A stretch of 64,000 nt of DNA from Elephas maximus indicus (taxonomy: Eukaryota > Chordata > Mammalia > Proboscidea > Elephantidae), in assembly GCF_024166365.1 (NCBI RefSeq), contig NC_064834.1, forward strand, positions 52,742,001 to 52,806,000. Reading direction: 5' to 3'. The notes under the pieces were generated by a model. It saw only the letters and a program-made list of their open reading frames with translations, did no database searches and had not been told where the DNA came from. Made by a program: the position numbers and the translations under genes. Positions 12,078 to 24,303 of the stretch are shown here, one piece after another (the stretch's first letter is position 1; each line of letters begins with the position of its first letter).

Positions 12078-12696
12078 TTTTTTTTTTTTAATTTCTCATA
12101 CAAAAATTTATACCCATACTGTTACGTGACACTAGTTGCAATTCCCATAACGTGGTAGCGCACTCCCCCTTTCTACCTCAGGTTTCCTTTGGCCATCCAA
12201 CCAGCTCCTGTCTCTTCACGCCTTCTCATCCTTCCTCAGGACAGGAGACGCCCATTTGGTCTCGTGTATCTGCTTAACGAGTATTACTTTATTTTTTATA
12301 GTCTACTCTGAGCTTTGCCTGAAGAGTAGGCTTTGGGAATGGTTTTAGTTCTGGGTTAACAGAGCGTTTGGGGGCCGTGGCTTCGGGAGTTCCTCCAGTC
12401 TTAGTCAGACCATTAAGTCTGGCCGTTCTACATGAATTTGAGTTCTGCTCCACACTTTTCTCCTGCTCCATCAGAGACTGTCTGTTGTGTTCCCTGTCAG
12501 GGTGGTCATTGGTGGTAGCTGAGTACCATCTAGTTCTTCTGGTCTCAGGCTGGTGGAGTTTCTGGTTTATGTGGGCCTTTTGTCCCTTGGGCTAGTATTT
12601 TCCTTGTGTCTTTGGTGTTCTTCATTCTCCTTTGCTCCAAGTGGACTGGGACCACTCACAAGCTTTTAAGAGTCCAGATGTCCAAGGCTCTAGTCT
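12078..12696 (-). mobile_element. L1 3'-end copy (afrotherian L1 type), minus
   Basis: Begins with a poly(T) run (the antisense poly(A) tail), then 3'-UTR text shared with the copy that follows at 12697 (CAACCAGCTCCTGTCTC, ATGGTTTTAGTT). It is 5'-truncated. TCCAAGG-TCTA-TCT occurs before it (12062-12077) and after it (12681-12696). Confidence 0.75.
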
Positions 12697-13963
12697 GTTT
12701 TTTTTTTTAATTGTGATTTAAGTGAAAGTTTACAATTCAAGTCAGTTTCTCACACAAAAACTTATACACACATTGTTATGTGACCCCAGTTGCTCTCCCT
12801 ACAATCTGACAACACACTCCTTCTTTCCACCCTGTATTTTCTGTGTCCATTCAACCAGCTCCTGTCTCACTCTGCCTTCTTCCCTTGCCTCCAGACAGGA
12901 GCTGCCCACATAGTATTATGTGTCCACTTGAGCTAAGAAGCCCACTCCTCACCAGTATCATTTTATGTCTTATAGTCCAGTCTAATCTTTGTCCGAAGAG
13001 TTGGCTTCAAGAATGGTTTTAGTTTTGGGCTAACAGAGAGTCCAGGGGCCATGACCTCTGGAGTCTCTCTAGTCTCAGTAAGACCATTAAGCCCAGTCTT
13101 TTTACTAGAATTTGAGGTCTGCATCCCACTCTTCTGCTCCATCAGGGATTCTCTGTTGTGTTCCCCATCAGGGCAGTCATTGGTGGTAGCCAGGCACCAT
13201 CTACTTCTTCTGGTCTCAGGTCAATGGAGTCTCTGGTTTATGTGGCTCTTTCTTTCCCCTGGGCTCATATTTTGCTTGTGTCTTTGGTGTTCTTCGTGCT
13301 CCTTTGCTGCAGGTAGGTTGAGACCAATTGATACATCTTAGATGGCCACTTGCTAGATTTTAAGACCCCAGGTGTCACTCATTAAAGAGGGATACAGACC
13401 ATTTTCTTAATGCACTTTATTATGCCAATTGACCTAGATGTCCCCTGAAACCATGGTTCCCAGACCCCCGCCCCTGCTACACTGTCCCTCGAAGCATTTG
13501 GTTGTATTCAGGAAACTTCTTAGCCTTTGGATTAGTCCAGTTGTGCTGACTTCCCCTGTGTTGTGTGTTGTCCTTCCCTTCACCTAAAATAATTCTTGTC
13601 TATACCCCCCTCTCTTCCTCCCCACTCTTGTAACCACCAAAGAATGTTTTCGTTTGTGTTTAAACCTTTTCTTGGGTTCTTATAATAGTGGTCTCATACA
13701 ATATTTGTCATTTTGCAACTGACTAATTTCAGTCAGCATAATGCCTTCCAGATTCATCCATGGTTATGAGATGTTTCACGGATTCATCGTTGTTCTTTAT
13801 TGTTTTGTAGTATTCCGTTGTGTGAATACACCATAATTTATCGATTCATCTGTTGATGGGAACCTTGGGTGTTTCCATCTTTTTGCTATTGTAAACAGTG
13901 CTGCAACGAACATGGGTGTGCATATATCTGTTTGTGTGAAGGCTCTTATATCTCTAGGATATA
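12697..13963 (-). mobile_element. L1 3'-end copy, minus, longer
   Basis: Starts at a second poly(T) run. It reads through the same 3' UTR into the ordinary L1 3' region (TAGTATTCCGTTGTGTGAAT, CACCATAATTTATCG, GCTGCAACGAACATGGGTG). No intact coding sequence; 5'-truncated. Confidence 0.85.
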
Positions 13964-14106
13964 TTCCAAGGTAAGGCTGTAATCTTTACGGAAGCAGACT
14001 GCTACATCTTTCTCCCACAGAACGGCTTGTGGGTTCGAACTGCCAACCTTTCTGTTAGCAGTTGAGCACTTAACTATTGCACCACCAGGGCTCCTTCGAA
14101 GAAACA

Positions 14107-14725
14107 GTAGTGAACCTTTTTTAACATATGATTTCCAGGTCCCACTCTAGACCTATTAAATCAGAATCTTAGGGCTTGGGACCTGACAGTTTGTGGAAGA
14201 GGAAAAAAGGCTTCTCAGGTGATTCTGGTGCCTCTAGTCTATGGACCTGCATTTGGAAACCATCTGCTTAGTGCAGCTGTTCACTGATTGGACTTCGTGC
14301 AGTGAAGCTGCACATAGCCAGGAGTCACCTGGGGAAGGTTTGTTTTCAATCCTTATGCCCAGGCCAGAATCTCTGGGGCTGGGACCCAGGCATTAAAATA
14401 ATTTTAATGCTCCCCTAGGTGATTCCAATGTGCAACCGAGATAGAGAACCACTATAATGTTTCCCAGATTCCTTGATGATGATAATTACCTGGGATGCTT
14501 ATTAAATATACAGCTTCCCAGGCTCCCTTCTCTGGAAATTCTGATTCTGTGGCTCTGAGATGGGGCTCAGGAATCTACATTTTTAATAATCACCCCAGAT
14601 GATTTTTCTCATCAGGGAATTTTGGAGACACTAGCCTGGAATCACCTGGGAATCTTGTTAAAATGCAGATCCTGATTCAGTAGGCCTGGGGCAAGAGGCT
14701 GAGGAACTAGAAGTTCTGTCCCACT
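14107..14725. mobile_element. Cluster of three to four MER5-type elements
   Basis: Successive blocks at about 14110-14270, 14310-14455, 14455-14625 and 14636-14720 each show parts of MER5 (AGGAGTCACCTGGGGAAGG, AGAGAACCACTATAATG, CCTGATTCAGTAGGCCTGG). Orientation varies or is uncertain. Confidence 0.65.
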
Positions 14726-15814
14726 GGAGCATAAATTAAGAGATGGTGCATGACAAGAGATGAGACCAGAAAGGAAAGCAGAGACATTGTAAACCGTGAC
14801 AAAGAGCTTGAACTTGATTCCAAGGCCAATGAGGAGATGCTAAGGATTTTAAACAGGGGGTGGCTTGTTCAGATATGTATTCTTAAAAGATTTATTCTTA
14901 TAACCATGTGAGGGATGGATTGGAGGAGTAGACACCAGCCAGGAGGTTGTTGCCAGGGTGCAGGCAGAAGATGGTGGCCTAGGCTAAGAAGGTGGAGAGC
15001 AGAGAGAGAGGTTAGTAGCCGTGGGAGAACTTAGTGATCAATTGGATATGGGGTGAGGGTGAGGGAAGCTTAAGAGTGACACCTGAGTTGGCCACTGACT
15101 TTGACAACTGGAGAGGAAGAGTACCCACACCTCACTGGGTTGTAAAGCTCCCTTCCACACCTACTAACCTGTGATCTGGCCATTGTTTGGCCTTAGTTCC
15201 TGTGGGACTAGGATGGGGGAGAGCAATAGGAAGCAAGCTGGAATATGTTCTAGAACTGATGATAGAAAGCCCCTCTTCTTGAGGTAACCCTAGAAGCTCC
15301 CTATAAGCAATTGCCAAGGCTTGGAAACTGCTTTGGGTATTTGGGCTTATGAGCACCTTGGCACTCCATTTTTTCTCTCTCTGTCTCCCTCCCAGACTCA
15401 GAAGCCCAAATGAAGGGAAATCTGGGTCCAAGAAGCACCCTTGCTCTCAATCCCCTTCTGGATGACTGTCATGGTGGACCTTAAGTGCTTCCAGGGGCCT
15501 CCCCCAGGTCATTCCTCCTGACATTTCTGCTTGGCCCACCGGCCCCATCCTGCCCTTTACCATAACACCCACCTACCCCCATTGAGCTCTGACTACCTCA
15601 GACCATCCACTTGGAGGACACTCAGCTGTTTGGGGACCTCATTTCTCTCTATTTGCAGCTGGATGCTGGCTCAGCGTTTCCTAGACCCAGATGTTCCTCT
15701 GCAGTTCCTAGGCTGCTCTGTTACATCTTTCTTTCATATAGCTCCTACTATGGTACAAGAGTGCATTAAAACTGAGATTCAAGTCATGCTCACCAGGGTG
15801 AGAGGGCTGTTCTA
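14726..15814. other. Intergenic sequence, possible unidentified repeat in first 350 bp
   Basis: 14760-15100 reads like a decayed interspersed repeat (AGAGCTTGAACTTGATTCC, GCCAGGAGGTTGTTGCC), but the family is not recognised. The rest is unique. No exon recognised. Confidence 0.4.
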
Positions 15815-16085
15815 AGTATTTGCCATCATCATCTTCAGCATCTAGTGAAAGCTAGTTATGTGCTGGGCACCAAGCTAAGGACTTTACCCATATTATTTCA
15901 GGCTATGTCCGACACATCCCCAGGAAATAGGTTACCTTATTATTCCCATTTTCAGATAAAGAAACAGGCAAAAATGATAATAGATTGCCCAAGGTCACTA
16001 GACTAGGAACTGGGACTGGAACCCTGGTGTATCTGACTTTGGAGTATATGCCCTTAACCACTGTACTATACTGCCTCTCATGAGT
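15815..16085 (-). mobile_element. MIR SINE, minus
   Basis: TATGTGCTGGGCACCAAGCT, CATTTTCAGATAAAGAAAC, GCCCAAGGTCACTAG and CCCTTAACCACTGTACTATA give an almost full-length reverse MIR. Confidence 0.85.
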
Positions 16086-16981
16086 TTCATCACTATCACA
16101 AAGCCTCATTTAAGCCCTCTGCCTGGGATTAGGATCAGGACTGGATTCTTCCCAGAGCAAATGTCAAGCCAAGGATAAGGCTCACGCCCAGAGAAACTGA
16201 GGCAGGGGGCAGAAAGTAACCCCAGAAGGGGTTTCGTGGCAGTAGAAAGAGTTGGGGATCAGGGTTCAAAAAGATTGAGGTTGAGTCTTTCTCTACTACT
16301 TGTTATCTAAGCAAAGCTGGCCAAGTCTTTAACTTCTGAGCCTCAGTTTCCTCATCTGTGACATGGGGATAGCAGCAGAAGCTACCTCTCAGAATTGTTA
16401 TGAGGAACAAATGAGGAAATGTGCAAGGCAGGATTTTATCATCAGCAAAGGGCTGCCCCATGTAAGTGACTGTTAGCACAACTAATCAAAGTTTGCCAAT
16501 TGAATTGCTGGAATTGAATTCAAGGGATGTAGGGGAAAAAAATTTATTTTTATTTTTTTAGGTATAGCCAGGAGTAGCCAGGAACCCCTAGGCCTGGGCT
16601 TATTCCCAAGATGACAAATTGCAGTCAAGCAAAAACACAGTCAACTCACCACTCTCAGCCTTCCATTAACCTTTTGTGTTCCTTCTGCAGCTGTGGCTTA
16701 GACCCTGGCCATCTTTCCTTACATCTGTAAAATGAGGGACTCTAGCCCAGGCAGTCTAGACAGCCCCGTAATTTTAACATTCCAGGGGTGGTCTACTGGA
16801 AGGCAAATCCTTGTGACATTTTCCAAACCACAATTGCTGCCAAAGAAGGGCCTCTCTTTTCCTCAATGGATATAATCTTGGTGCCTGTGATTGTGTATAT
16901 CAAGTCTCATTACTTATCCCTTCATTAACTTCTTCAACACACCTTTATTAAGATTTATTTTAAATGTCAGAAGTAAACCGT
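16086..16981 (+). mobile_element. MIR SINE, plus (about 16235-16445), and flanking unique sequence
   Basis: MIR text GAGCCTCAGTTTCCTCATCT, then GAATTGTTATGAGGAACAAA. The rest to 16981 is unique or too decayed to name, with a possible MIR scrap near 16720 (CATCTGTAAAATGAGGGAC). No gene. Confidence 0.75.
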
Positions 16982-17405
16982 GTTAGTTTACTAGGGCCAC
17001 CATAAGAAAGTACCACAAATTAAAAAAAAAAAAAATTGGGTGGCTTAAAACAGCAGAATTTTATTCTCCCACAGTTCTGGAAGTTAAAAGCTTGAAATCA
17101 AGGTGTCATCAGGGCCATGCTTCCTCTGAAGCCTCTAGGGACGGATCCTTCCTTGCCTCTTCTAGCTTCTGGTGATTGCTGTCAATCCTTGGCATTCCTT
17201 GACTTGTAGATGCATCATTCCAATCTCTCTTCTTCTGTCTTCACATGGCCTTCCCCTTCGTGTGCCTGTGTCTCTGTGTCCAAATTTCCCTCTTCTTGTA
17301 AGGACATCAGTCATATCAGACTGTATTTCTAAATAAAGTCACACTGACAAGTTCCAGGTAGATGTGAATTTTGGGGAGAAACTATTCAACCCAGCACATA
17401 GACAT
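16982..17405 (-). mobile_element. MaLR-type LTR, minus (solo)
   Basis: Antisense text runs from GTTAGTTTACTAGGGCCACC through GCAGAATTTTATTCTCCCAC and CTTCTTGTAAGGACATCAGT to TCTAAATAAAGTCACACTG. It matches ancient mammalian ERVL-MaLR LTRs and is a different subfamily from the 9747 copy. Confidence 0.75.
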
Positions 17406-18306
17406 GAATGCATTCTTATTGTAAGAAATAGAGATGAATTACCCACTCCAATCCCAGAATTCTTCCCGGAGTTCACTACTGTGGTCAGTTTATTGGGTAT
17501 TCTTCCAGATGGTTTCCTATGCACTTCCACGCACATATATATTGTACATAAACAAGCACATAGTATTTTTTGTTTTTTCTTTTATACAAGTATTCATATT
17601 CTTCTGAAGTTCACTTTTGTAATGAAAAATATGGCCTGAAAAAATACGTTTTGGTGGTTTTTTCCTGTCAATACATACAGATAAACTAATTACATATTAA
17701 ATATTCCATACCATGTGGATGCCATTGTTTATTTACTATTTCCCTGCCAGTGGACTATTAGGTTGTCTCTAATTTTTCATTATTGTAAACAATGCTCAGT
17801 GAACTGCCTGCTATGTGGTTCTGTGGGCAGACACAAATATTTTGCTAGAATAATGGGTATCGATGAGCATAGTAAATTATAATAGAAACTGCCAAAGCAC
17901 CCTCCAAAAAGACTGAGTCAATCTATGGTGTCACCAAGAGTGGATGAGATGAACCACTTATATGTACTCCCTCCAACATTGGATACTATCAGTCTGTTGA
18001 ATTTTTGCTAATCTAAGAAATCAAGCAGAAACAAATCTTAAGTTTGCTTTGATTGGCATTTCTCTAGTTATGATGGCATTTCTCTAATGTTGAGCATATT
18101 TTCCTAAGTTTATTGGAAATTTTGTATTTCTTTTTCTACAAAATGCCTATTCATATACTTCGACCATTTTTCTATGGGGTTTTTACAAATCTTTTTCTTA
18201 TTGGTGTGTTGGAATTTTTTATTCTGGATATTAATGTTTGTTATACTTTAGCTCTTGTCTTTCAATGTTATTTATGATCTTTTCTCTGTACAGCAGTTTT
18301 AAATTT
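17406..18306 (-). mobile_element. L1 LINE fragment, minus; host of an RTE insertion
   Basis: Antisense L1 3' region: TGGACTATTAGGTTGTCTCT, TTGGCATTTCTCTAGTTATG, TTCGACCATTTTTCTATGGG. It continues at 20607-20815 after the RTE insertion, with GCAGTTTTAAATTT duplicated at the two borders. Confidence 0.8.
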
Positions 18307-20606
18307 GTTGTTGTTAGGTGCCGCCCAGTTGGTTCCAACTTATTGTGAACAACAGAACGAAACACTGCCCGGTCCTGCATCATCCTCATAATCGTTGCTG
18401 TGTTTGAACCCATTGTTGCAGCCACTACGTCAATCCATCTTGTTGGGGGTTTTCCTCTTTTTCAATGACCCTCTACTTTATCAAGCGTAATGTCCTCCAG
18501 GAACTGATCCCTCCTGATAACATGTACAAACTATGTGAGATGAAACTTGCTTCTAGGGAGCATTCTGGATGTACTTTTAAGACAGATTTGTTCGTTCTTC
18601 TGACAATCCATGGTATATTCAATATTCTTTGCCAACACCACATTTCAAAGGTATCAATACTTCTACAGCCTTCTTTATTCATTCTCCAGCTTTCCCATGC
18701 ATATGAGGCCATTGAAAATACCTTGGCTTAGGTCAGGCACACCCTAGTCCTCAAAGTGAAGTCTTTGCTTTTTAACACTTAAAAGAGGTCTTTTGTAGCA
18801 GATTTGCCCAATGCAACACCTGATTTGATTTTTTTTTTAATTGTGGTAAAATACATGTAACAAAACATTGTCATCTCAATCATTTACAATTGTACAATTT
18901 AGTGATAATTCCTCCACACCGTTGTCAATACTTGTTTTCCATTTTTCTGATACTAGCCATCCTAGTGGGTGTCAAGTGATATCTCATTGTAGTTCTTTTT
19001 TTTTTTAATCGTGCTTTAGATGAAGGTTTACGGAGCAAATTAGTTTCTCTTTAAATGATAAATATCCATATTGTTTTGTGACATTGGTTGCCAACCCCAT
19101 GACGTGTCAACCCTCTCCCCTTCTCAACCTTGGGTTCCCTGTTACCAGCTTTCCTGTCCCCTCCTGCCTTCTAGTACTTGCCCCTGGGCTGGTGTGCTTA
19201 TTTAGTCTCATTTTGTTTTATGGGCCTGTCTAATCTTTGACAGGGTGAACCTCAGGAGTGACTTCTGTCCGGGGGCCATACTTTCAGGGTTTCTCCAGTC
19301 TCTGCCAGACCAGTAAGTCTAGTCTTTTTTTTGTGAGTTGGAATTTTGTTATCCATTTTTCTCCATCTCTGTTCGGGACCCTCTATTGTGATCCCTGTCA
19401 GAGCAGATGGTGGTGGTAGCCGGGCACCATCTAGTTGTACTGGACTCAGCTTGGTGGAGGCTGTGGTCATTGTGGTCCATTAGTCCTTTGGACTAATCTT
19501 TCCCTTGCGTCTTTGTTCTCTTCATTCTCCCTTGCCCCAGACGGCATGGGACCAGTGAGTCATTTGATTTCTTGACCACTGCTTTCATGAGTATTGATTG
19601 TGGATCCAAGTAAAATGAAATCCTTGACAACTTCAATATTTACTCTGTTTATCATGATGTTGTTTATGGGTCCAGTTGTGAGAATTTTTGTTTTCTTTAT
19701 GTTGAGGTGTTATCCATACTGAAGGGTGTAGTCTTTGATCTTCATCTGTAAGTGCTATAAGGCTCCTTTGCTTTCAGCAAGCAAGGTTGTGTCATCTGCA
19801 TATTGCCACGGGTTGTTAATCAGTCTTCCTCCAATCCTGATGCCACATTCTTCTTCATATAGTCCAGCTTCTCAGATTATTTGCTCAGCATACAGATTGA
19901 AGAAGTATAGTGAAAGGATACAACCCTGATACATACCTTTTCTGATTTTAAACCAGGCAGTATCCCCTTGTTCTGTTTGAACGACTGGCTCTTGGTCTAT
20001 GTACAGGTTCCTCATAAGCACAATTAAGTGTTCTGGAATTCCCATTTTTCTCAATGTTATCCATAATTAGTTATGATCCACACAGTTGAATGCCTTTGCA
20101 TAGTCAATAAAACACAGTTAAACATCTTTTTGGTATTTCTGTACTTTCAGCCAAGACCCGTCAGATATCAGCAAAGACATCCTTCATTCCACATCCATTT
20201 CTGAATCTGTCTTGAATTTCTGGCAGTTCCCTGTCGAAGTACTGTTGCAACTGCATCAGCAAATGAAGGTCTGGAAAGCTTTCCTCCATCCATGTCATTA
20301 AGGTCAACTCTACTTTGAGGAGGCAGCTCTTCCCCAGTCATGTTTTGAATGCCTTCTAATCTTAGGGGCTCGTCTTCCAGCACTATATCAGACAATATTC
20401 TGCTGCTATTCATAAGGTTTTCACTGGCCAATTTTTTTCAGAAGTAGACTGCCGGGTCCTTCTTCCTAGTCTGTCTTAGCCCGGAACCTCTGCTGAAATC
20501 TATCCACCATAGGTGACCCTGCTGGTATTTGAACTACCAGTGGGATAGTATCCAGCATCATAGCAACATGCAAGCCACCATAATATGACAAACTGACAGA
20601 CAAGTG
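18307..20606 (-). pseudogene. RTE/BovB-type LINE with broken reverse-transcriptase ORF, minus
   Basis: A non-LTR retrotransposon copy inserted in L1, flanked by a 14-bp target duplication (18293-18306, 20607-20620). The minus strand encodes reverse-transcriptase pieces: GIPEHLIVLMRNLYIDQE and RKGMYQGCILSLYFFNLYAE (20054-19872, RT domain), and the C-terminal SYAWESWRMNKE with ILNIPW (18712-18473). The frame is broken by stops and shifts, and most of the ORF between the 5' segment and the RT core is deleted. An L1-derived insertion (about 18835-19560) further splits it. RTE/BovB LINEs are known in Afrotheria and are the presumed drivers of some of its SINEs. Not functional. Confidence 0.85.
18835..19560 (-). 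mobile_element. L1-derived insertion(s) inside the RTE, minus
   Basis: Two poly(T)-led segments. 18831-18990 is L1 3'-end text (GTGGTAAAATACATGTAAC, TAGCCATCCTAGTGGGTG). 18995-19560 is the recurrent afrotherian L1-type 3' element (GACATTGGTTGCCAACCCC, CCGGGCACCATCTAGTTG). ATTTGATTT flanks the pair at about 18826 and 19563. Confidence 0.75.
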
Positions 20607-20815
20607 GCAGTTTTAAATTTAGATGTAGCATATTTGCCAATATTTTTCTTTGTTTTGTTTTTTGTGTCTTACTTTAAATGGCCTTCTCTAATCTGAAATA
20701 ATTTAATATTAACTTGTATTTTCTTCTAGCAGTTTTATAATCAGCTTTTCATTTCCTCTGGGGTCTACTTTGTGAGTAGTACGAGATAGAAACAATCCTT
20801 TTGTAAAGCAATGTT
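20607..20815 (-). mobile_element. Continuation of the L1 interrupted by the RTE
   Basis: Resumes GCAGTTTTAAATTT and goes on with AT-rich antisense L1 text (TTAATATTAACTTGTATTTTC). Confidence 0.7.
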
Positions 20816-23384
20816 TGGAGACCCCCACCACTACCATCAAGTATCTGGACTATGAATCTGATTTGCTAATATCAAGGCATATGGTTAGTGTTTGCATTTT
20901 AGAATGGACGGAACTTGTAAGCAATAGCAGGAGTCTGGTGTGGAGAAGGTAGGTAAGAGTAGGGATGTTGTGAGAGGGCCCCCACCCAGGGCTCAGCAGA
21001 GCAAAGGTGAGTATAGGATGCTGGCCTTGGCTCTCCATTTCCCAGTCTTAATATGAAAATGGCTCCAGGCAAAGAGAACAGCAGGTGATCCCCAGAGGAT
21101 GGGCCCTGAGAGGCATATATGTGTCCGTCTGGTGTACAAGGAGGCATCCAGTACAGCACCTGTAATACCACACTGAATGGCCCATTTTGTTTTCTTAGCT
21201 CCTCTCCTCCAACTAGGATGTCAGCCCTTGGGAGCAGGGACTGTTTTCTTCATTTTTTGTCTCCCCGGCACCTAACACAGAGCTGGCATTTCTTGCATGA
21301 ATTCATAGATACACTCTGTTGTGCCTACACTTCTGTGTGCTCACATTCACGTGTGTGAGGGATGTGCCTCTGGGTGAGCACATGCCCTTCCCCACATTCA
21401 CAGACGCATGTTAAGGGTACACGTACACACAAGTGAGTGTGCTCATATCTCCCACTGCCTGGGCATGCAAGTGCAAGCTAGTCTACCTGTGTCTGTGGGC
21501 AGCAACACACCTGTGCTTTCCTTCTCTCTTCTACCAGCTTTCTCACCCACCAGTTGCCCTGGTCATGACGCCTTTTCTCCTTGCAGGTGGAAGTATTTGT
21601 TAATGTGGACAAAGTCAGGACATTGCAATCTTTAGAGTTTTCCTGGGAAAGCCTCATTCTTTTCCCCTCCTCCTCCTTTCCTTTTTCTCTTCTCCCCTCC
21701 TCTTCCTAGTCCACATCTCTCCCCTTTCCCTTCGGGAGGAAGCTCATCTGAGCTCAGCCTTTGCTGACAGGGCCCATTTGGCCCCATTAGCTGCCTCCTA
21801 ATGAGTGACTGCCTTCTCGGGCCCCTTCCCCCACTCCAACTGGGAGGGAGGGATCAATTAGCTGCTGCTGTATACACAAACACACTCTCTCTCTCTCATG
21901 TATTCATGTCTCCATGAATGTACATGTACAAGTACACATCACATACACACTCATAAATATGCTCATAACAAATAGACACACATGCAGCCTTCCCTCTTGA
22001 CAAATAATATCCTTTTTGGGGTCCCTACTTTTCCAGCGTCTAGCCCTTGGAGAGATATCCTGCTCAGTTCAACAAGCAGGACACCCACTGCCAACACCAC
22101 CCACACACCCCCCCACGTACCCCATGCCAATCCCATGTACCCAGCTCATTTCCAGCTTCCCATCACTCCAAATGAAGTTCAACTCTCACATTTTGCAGAT
22201 GGGCAAACTGAGGGAAAGTGAATTGTCCAAGAACCTTCAGTCAGTTAGAAGCCAAGCTGTGAGCAGTCCCCATATCCTCCAACTTCCAGTGCAGTGCTAC
22301 TGCAGTCAGCAGACAGAAATGAAGTGTGTAGACATGATCCTGGAGCAGATGGGGACCTGAGGGAGGCTCTGTGTGTCCAAAAGAGGGAGAGGGTTGAGCT
22401 CTCAGGGAGACCCGACTTCTTGGTCCTACGGAATCAGCTTGGCCCAGAAATTGTGGCAAGATGAGGTTCAACCTCCATCTCTCCTCTTGCCCTCCCAAGC
22501 CTCACCTTACCTTTCTCACCCTCCACTGAGTACTGACCCTGATGGAAGCTCCCTCTGGGCCACACAGAAAGGGGGCATCTCGCTGAGGATCCTGTTTCAA
22601 AAAGTGTCACCTAAGGACTAGGGGAGGCTAGGTCCCAGCATGGCCCTGCTCCTGGCCTACTCTCCAGATTCCACATGAAGACAGGAGGTATGAGGACTGG
22701 GCCACAGGCCTGAAGCAGGCAGGACCCAGGAGGGACAGCCAGGCCAATTGGGCCAGAGTGCCCCAGCACCACTGCCCCAGCCAGTCAGGAAAGTCTGGAA
22801 GGCCACAGCAGCTGGGTTATGGCTGAGACCCAGCAATTCCACCTTCTAAGGCCCTGGCCCATCTGGGACTGAGCCTTGTCCACAGGTTCTGTGTGAAAGA
22901 GGGTTTGAGGATGGGTTAGGAGGACCCTTCTGAAAGTTGACCCAGGATGGGTCCAGGAAGGGGTGGGGATGGAGCTGGAGTTATCTAAAGGTCTTGCAAG
23001 GACTCAGGCCTGCCTGCCCACAGGTCTCTATCATCCTTAAGTCCTCAGCGAAACCTGATGTGATTTGGGAGGGGCATCCTGGGAGCCCATGTGGACCCTG
23101 CAGTAGCCTTAGCCAAGCTCCCAGGCTACTTGCTGGACTTTCCCCTCAGTGGAGCTCAGCTCAGCTCAGCTCAGCAAGTCCTTCCCTGGAATGAATTTCC
23201 AAAGTGGTGTCTACTTCCAGCACAGCTCCTCACCCTGCTCTCAGAGACATGGAATGGCAGAGCCCTGGTGCTGGTGCTGATGGAGGCTCTCACTTTCGTT
23301 GGGTGTGGGCATGGGATCAAGGAAGTGATAGCCCCGCTAGGCAGGGGGAGTAGAGGACACAGCAGGGACTCTAGGTCAGATCAA
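20816..23384. promoter_or_regulatory. Unique intergenic sequence; candidate enhancer at 21740-21870; MIR at 22180-22300
   Basis: The candidate enhancer holds CATTAGCTGCCTCCTAATGAG and CAATTAGCTGCTGCTG in otherwise GC-rich text. Degenerate CA-rich tracts lie at 21880-21990 and 22080-22140. A minus MIR reads TTTTGCAGATGGGCAAACTG. An AGCTC pentamer run lies at 23153-23175. No gene recognised. Confidence 0.45.
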
Positions 23385-23789
23385 GAAGACTTGGGCTGGA
23401 ATCTTAACTTCCCGCATAATACCTGACTGACCTTGGAGAGTGACCCCATTTTAGGAGTTTCTTCACCTGTAAAGAAACCCTGGTAGCATAGTGGTTAAGA
23501 GCTATGGCTGCTAAACAAAAGGTCAGCAGTTTGAATCTACCAGGTGCTCCTTGGAAACCTTATGGGGCAGTGCTACTCTGTCCTATAGGGTTGTTATGAG
23601 TCAGAATTCATTCGACGGCAGTGGGTTTGGTTTTTCGGTTGGCTCACCTGTAAAATGAAGAGAACAGGAGTTTCTTCACAAGAGTTTGTCTCAAGGGTTA
23701 GAAGCTACATATAATTGCTAATATGATTTGTTTTTGTGTGCATAGGCAATTTACATAAGGTTATATACAAAGAAACCATTAACAATGCT
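23385..23789 (+). mobile_element. MIR SINE, plus, interrupted by an AfroSINE
   Basis: MIR halves at 23385-23473 (GACTTGGGCTGGAATC, TTTCTTCACCTGTAAA) and from 23644 (CTCACCTGTAAAATGAAGAG). The TCACCTGTAAA duplication marks the SINE insertion. Sequence after about 23720 is unassigned. Confidence 0.75.
23474..23643 (+). mobile_element. AfroSINE, plus, 11-bp target duplication
   Basis: Reads CCCTGGTAGCATAGTGGTTA (tRNA-like box A region), GTTTGAATCTACC (box B region) and ATTCGACGGCAGTGGGTTTG at its end. Flanked by TCACCTGTAAA at 23463-23473 and 23644-23654. Confidence 0.92.
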
Positions 23790-24303
23790 GTCTTAGTTAT
23801 CTAGCACTGTTAGAAATACCACGAGTGGATGACTTTAACAAACAGAAATTTATTCTCTCACAGTTCAGGAAGCTAGAGGTCTGAATTCAGGGCACCAGCT
23901 CTAGGGGAAAGCTTTCTCTCTCTGTCAGGTCTAGGGAAAGTCCTTGTCATCAATCTTCCCCCTGGTCTAGGGGCTTCTCAGCACAGGGACCCTGGGTCCA
24001 TAAGGGCGCACTCCACTCCTGGGTATTCTTTCTTGTTGGTAATGAGGTCCCTCTCCTCTCTGCTCGCTTCTTTCTTTTATATGTCAAAAGAGGTTTACTC
24101 AAGATACAACCTAATCCTGTAGATTATGCCCTGCCTCATTAACATAGCTGTCTCTAATCCTGCCTCATTATCATGGAGGTTAGGATTACAACACAAAGGA
24201 AAATTACATCCGATCACAAAATGGAGGACAACCACACAACACTGGAAATCATGGCCTAGCCAAGTTGACACATGTTTTTGAGGGACACAATTCAATCCAT
24301 AAC
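23790..24303 (-). mobile_element. MaLR-type LTR, minus (solo)
   Basis: Antisense copy of the family at 9747-10278: TGTCTTAGTTATCTAGCACT, GAAATTTATTCTCTCACAG, GAGGTTAGGATTACAACAC, ending GACACAATTCAATCCATAAC. Confidence 0.8.

Larger units (their letters stand above)
11973..14097 (-). mobile_element. AfroSINE, minus, split by about 1.9 kb of L1
   Basis: Tail part at about 11978-12077 (CCTGTTGCTGTGGAGTCAAT) and head part at about 13970-14097 (CTGTAATCTTTACGGAAGC to CACCAGGGCTCC). The outer flanks again carry GAAGAAACA (11964 and 14098), the same target used by the preceding SINE. Confidence 0.85.

Noticed and set aside
18473-20431. Reverse-transcriptase frames as a functional host gene
   Set aside because: Stops, frameshifts, deletion and a nested L1 insertion, together with target duplications, show a dead RTE copy.
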